NCBI RefSeq assembly: GCF_004014715.1
Contig: NZ_CP034835.1
Coordinates: forward strand, 1,364,001 to 1,428,000
Length of the DNA stretch: 64,000 nucleotides
Reading direction: 5' to 3'
Origin: Pseudoalteromonas sp. R3
Lineage (GTDB): Bacteria > Pseudomonadota > Gammaproteobacteria > Enterobacterales > Alteromonadaceae
Shown here in pieces: positions 61,202 through 64,000 of this stretch. The notes under the pieces are model-generated. The model worked only from the letters and a program-made list of their open reading frames with translations. It was not told the DNA's origin and ran no database searches. A program made the translations under genes and the position numbers. Positions within the stretch are counted from its first letter, which is position 1, and every line of letters starts with the position of its first letter.

Positions 61202-63163
61202 CTACTTACGGTCAAAGTAACTGAGGTTAACACCCAGAACGTTTTCAACTTCCGACTGTTTCTCGATAGGTGCGCTACCCGTTGAGAAGTTAGGCTCGAT
61301 GTACTGGTTGATCAGCTTGCTGGCATTTTCCTCATAGGCGACTTTAATGGCTTCTGACGAACTAATATGTGTTGTTTGCTCGTAGACCTCGCTCAATGGC
61401 TGTAGCCCAAACCCTTTTGTGAGCGCCAGATCGGTCGAGCGCAATGCGCCTTCGACCCATCCCTGGTAATCAGAAAAAGCTTCACCGCAGGTAAATAGGT
61501 TAGGCAGAGGCTCAGTCAGTTCTTCCATTACTTTTTTATCATCGGCACCCACTGCCCACTGGTGCACTCCGAAACCAAATTGCTGGCTGGGTGGTACATC
61601 AAAGCGGACACCGCCTTGCCAAATTCGGGCGCTGGTCAGAATTGGCTCCGGTACATAGTGTGTGTTGAAAATATCTTTGAAAAAGCGGGTGGCTTGCTCG
61701 ACCACGGCCGTTGAGGCCGGGTAGATATCACCCGGGATATCGGTGACATACTGATCCTGGTGTGGGTGATGATAGGTTTCACCAATGTTTTGCAGTGCAC
61801 TCCAGAAGTTAATGTTCAGATAGTCGCAATAGATAGTCAGGGCTGCAGGGCGCTCATATTTTTCATTGCTAATATGATCCAGCTTGGCTTGCGTGCTATC
61901 ACTTGGGTCGGTTTTGCGCTCCTGATACATCAGGGCCGCGACCAGCTCCTCGTTGACTGCATAAAAGGGGTAAACAGAGCCGGTGGGCAGATCCGCAAAG
62001 TTCGGGCCAAACTCAACCGCCGGGCGGCCTGTTGTGCCGCGTCCCCACCAGGCATTGTCGTAATAGAGATTAATCTTCAGCAGCGGCTGGTTCGAGGTGG
62101 TTTGCAGGGTATTCCACAGTTGTTCTGAACGCTCCTTATCCAGAGTATTAAACGCATTAGAGCGAACAAAAAGTTTTTCCAGTGCCAGGCGAGGAAGCGC
62201 TAAAATGACTTTGTCGGCTGTGACTTTACCCTTATGACTACGCCCGTTTTCATCGGTGTGCAGATAGTGCAGTTCGTAGCGGTTGTCCGCCTCAAGATAA
62301 GAAATTTCCTCAATACTGGTTTGCAGGTGAATGTTGTCCGTGCCTATTTTGTCCACAAGCGCATTTGGTAGGGTACTGAATCCGTCTTTGAACGTTTTAA
62401 ATTGTACGCCAGCCGGGAAATCTTCCAACAATTGATAGGCTACCCCCGCATTCATTTGAGATAAAAAAGTGCCATTAAAGCCAAGTACCCGATACAGCAT
62501 ATTAATACATTCCTGAGAGTAACCCATAGCTGTGTAAAGATCCCACAGGGTCCACTCATTGAGTGTTTTACCTTGCCACTGACATTCGAGACGGAACGCT
62601 TGCCAGAACTCAGGGCCTCTGACTTCGGGACGTGCCTTAAATTGCGGATTGGCCTGCAATATCCGATTGAACACAACATTGACAATGTCTTTTGGGTTAA
62701 CCCCTTGCTCAGATGGGGCCAGATTGTATAGTTCCGACCAAATCTTGTAATTGTCTTGTGCAGCGGTATTCACGCTGAAGCTTTTGCCACGGAAAAACAG
62801 GCGATTATCACCACCACTGTTCATCGGGAAAGGGACTATCTGATCCTGCAGATCGAGATTCAGAAACAGCGCCATTAAATCGTCCATGCCGTCAAATAAA
62901 AAGCGCATCCCCCCTTGCTCTTCTTTTACCGTGATAGTGGGTGGAGTATTACTATGCTGATTTTTGAATTGAATTAAATCCGAGTCAAGCCGGCCGCCGG
63001 TACGATTGGAGCGCTCAAAGATGGCGAGCTTTTCACAGTTTGATTCATTTTGCAGGCGCCACGCACTGTATAGCCCGGCCATACCGGCCCCGACAATGGC
63101 GACCTCAAGGTGATTTGGGAGGCTTTTATCATCGATTTCATTGCCAAAAGAATAATGCGTCAT
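61202..63163 (-). CDS. Flavin amine oxidase family enzyme, probable L-amino-acid oxidase
   Basis: A 653-residue flavoprotein. The FAD Rossmann motif VAIVGAGMAGLYSAWRL (Gly25-Gly30 region) starts near residue 21, with FERSNRTGGRL, EQGGMRFLFDG, VILALPRLAL and a C-terminal LFTCGEAFSDYQGWVEGAL closing the flavin site. It has no signal peptide. Length and pattern fit amino-acid oxidases or monooxygenases such as L-tryptophan or L-lysine oxidases rather than monoamine oxidase. The downstream decarboxylase fits a product 2-oxoacid. Confidence 0.82.
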   Translation of the reverse strand: MTHYSFGNEIDDKSLPNHLEVAIVGAGMAGLYSAWRLQNESNCEKLAIFERSNRTGGRLDSDLIQFKNQHSNTPPTITVKEEQGGMRFLFDGMDDLMALFLNLDLQDQIVPFPMNSGGDNRLFFRGKSFSVNTAAQDNYKIWSELYNLAPSEQGVNPKDIVNVVFNRILQANPQFKARPEVRGPEFWQAFRLECQWQGKTLNEWTLWDLYTAMGYSQECINMLYRVLGFNGTFLSQMNAGVAYQLLEDFPAGVQFKTFKDGFSTLPNALVDKIGTDNIHLQTSIEEISYLEADNRYELHYLHTDENGRSHKGKVTADKVILALPRLALEKLFVRSNAFNTLDKERSEQLWNTLQTTSNQPLLKINLYYDNAWWGRGTTGRPAVEFGPNFADLPTGSVYPFYAVNEELVAALMYQERKTDPSDSTQAKLDHISNEKYERPAALTIYCDYLNINFWSALQNIGETYHHPHQDQYVTDIPGDIYPASTAVVEQATRFFKDIFNTHYVPEPILTSARIWQGGVRFDVPPSQQFGFGVHQWAVGADDKKVMEELTEPLPNLFTCGEAFSDYQGWVEGALRSTDLALTKGFGLQPLSEVYEQTTHISSSEAIKVAYEENASKLINQYIEPNFSTGSAPIEKQSEVENVLGVNLSYFDRK

Positions 63164-63571
63164 AGTAGTTCCTTAGTTTGTTATTTACCGTTTTTGTCAC
63201 AAACGACGGCAACAATCTGTACGACGACTTCTGTTCAATTGTGTGGACTTGTTTTATTTGCCTTTCATTAAATAGGGTTGAAAGCATGAGAGGGCGCAAA
63301 ATAATCAAGCCTTATTACAATGCTGACACCAAAAAGACATAACCCATATCAAATGTAGCACAAGGGTTAATTTTTATGCTGTTTGTATTCAATAAATCAC
63401 ATTGAATAGACTATGCTGTTGAATATTTTAAGGTTAAATTTATCCATTAGTCAGGTCTTCTGTCGCAAGTCTGTTTTTCAGGGACTTGAGCCTGACGGGG
63501 AAATATTGCACACTCGTGATGGGAACACCGACACCAGCGGTGTGTGTACTGTGAATCTTAGAGATGGACCT
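63164..63571. promoter_or_regulatory. Divergent control region with repeated TTGAATA boxes
   Basis: 408 bases between the divergent oxidase and winged-helix genes. TATTCAA (63386-63392, inverse), TTGAATA (63402-63408) and TTGAATA (63419-63425) are three copies of one heptamer, the last two 17 bases apart. They could bind the adjacent winged-helix regulator. No gene is seen. Confidence 0.4.
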
Positions 63572-64000
63572 ATGCGTTATCTGCTCAACAATGTCGAGGT
63601 AGACCTGGTTAAAGGTACGGCAACGACCCGTGATGGTATACAGGATATCAGAGCTAAGACGCTGGCAGTCCTGCAGATACTGATTCAAGATTCTGAGCAG
63701 ATTGTGACCAAGGCACAGCTGCTTGATACGGTGTGGCGAGGGGTTGTTGTACAGGAGCAGGTACTGGTGCAGTCCGTTCGCGAGCTACGGGAAATCCTCG
63801 GTGCAGACGCCATCAAAACATATCCGCGTATTGGCTACCAACTGACCTTAGTACCGGTGCCGATAGGTATCTCAAGTGCAGCTCAAAAATACTCTGTTGC
63901 AGTGTTATTGAGTGTCTTGGTATTGGCGATGTCCTGGGGACTGCTGAGTAAGTGGTGGGGTGCAGAACTATCATCTGACCGTTACCCTACCGTCGCATTT
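63572..64000 (+). CDS. Winged-helix transcriptional regulator with transmembrane helix, 3' end cut by window
   Basis: 143 codons from the ATG at 63572 to the window edge. An OmpR/ToxR-type winged helix is followed by a transmembrane helix: IRAKTLAVLQILIQDSEQIV, KAQLLDTVWRGVVVQEQVLV, IKTYPRIGYQL, then VAVLLSVLVLAMSWGLL. A periplasmic part would follow. The frame is open upstream (GTG at 63551 is possible). It is the CadC/ToxR class of one-component membrane regulators. Being divergent, it probably controls the oxidase-decarboxylase operon. Confidence 0.75.
   Translation, partial: MRYLLNNVEVDLVKGTATTRDGIQDIRAKTLAVLQILIQDSEQIVTKAQLLDTVWRGVVVQEQVLVQSVRELREILGADAIKTYPRIGYQLTLVPVPIGISSAAQKYSVAVLLSVLVLAMSWGLLSKWWGAELSSDRYPTVAF

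Noticed and set aside
63440..63688. Minus-strand frame opposite the last regulator
   Set aside because: It is antisense to a clear winged-helix domain and has no family features.

Overview
The window reads as a chromosomal segment of a marine gammaproteobacterium, most likely Pseudoalteromonas close to P. rubra. The basis is a complete, co-linear prodigiosin cluster (pigA to pigM) set among typical alteromonad genes: lptD, djlA, amgK/murU, nhaD, pfkA, yegD, mgsA, an insulinase-type M16 peptidase, a secreted subtilase and a TonB-dependent receptor. The species is an inference from gene content; no ribosomal RNA or tRNA gene was seen.

Layout. 1-5.2 kb: start of lptD, then amgK-murU-djlA as an overlapping operon, an 81-bp tandem repeat copied from the djlA 3' end, a DUF3530 protein and a DUF368 membrane protein. 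5.4-11.3 kb: nhaD and pfkA with overlapping 3' ends, a lipoprotein with a collagen-like stalk, a YjbR-like protein and a gene-poor stretch. 11.3-17.2 kb: a PAS-GGDEF-EAL protein, an M16 zinc peptidase and sixA. 17.2-24.9 kb: a TonB-dependent receptor behind two inverted repeats, a HAD phosphatase, an exported ATP-dependent DNA ligase, yegD, mgsA and a LysE-type exporter. 25-28.4 kb: a subtilisin with a PA insert and a Bcr/CflA-type drug exporter.

28.5-29.05 kb: two very small genes encode peptides with equal-length (29-residue) double-glycine leaders and Cys/Ser/Thr-containing cores. They look like RiPP (lanthipeptide-type) precursors and have no recognisable modification enzyme in the window. 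29.2-49.4 kb: the prodigiosin operon on the minus strand. The bipyrrole (MBC) branch is pigI, G, A, J, H, M and F, with pigL as the phosphopantetheinyl transferase. The monopyrrole (MAP) branch is pigD, E and B. PigC condenses the two halves. A strong sigma-70-like promoter sits 5' of pigA beside a very AT-rich block. No pigN follows pigM.

49.8-54.6 kb: an EamA transporter behind a possible leader-peptide attenuator, a frameshifted winged-helix regulator, a small HslV/proteasome-like N-terminal-Thr hydrolase, an ankyrin-like protein and a MATE transporter broken by one extra T in a T7 run. 54.7-59.1 kb: a signalling module of a double-receiver protein, an HPt protein and a hybrid histidine kinase. 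59.3-64 kb: a thiamine-diphosphate 2-oxoacid decarboxylase and a flavin amine/amino-acid oxidase in one operon, divergent from a winged-helix regulator cut by the window end. Together they suggest oxidative deamination and decarboxylation of an amino acid.
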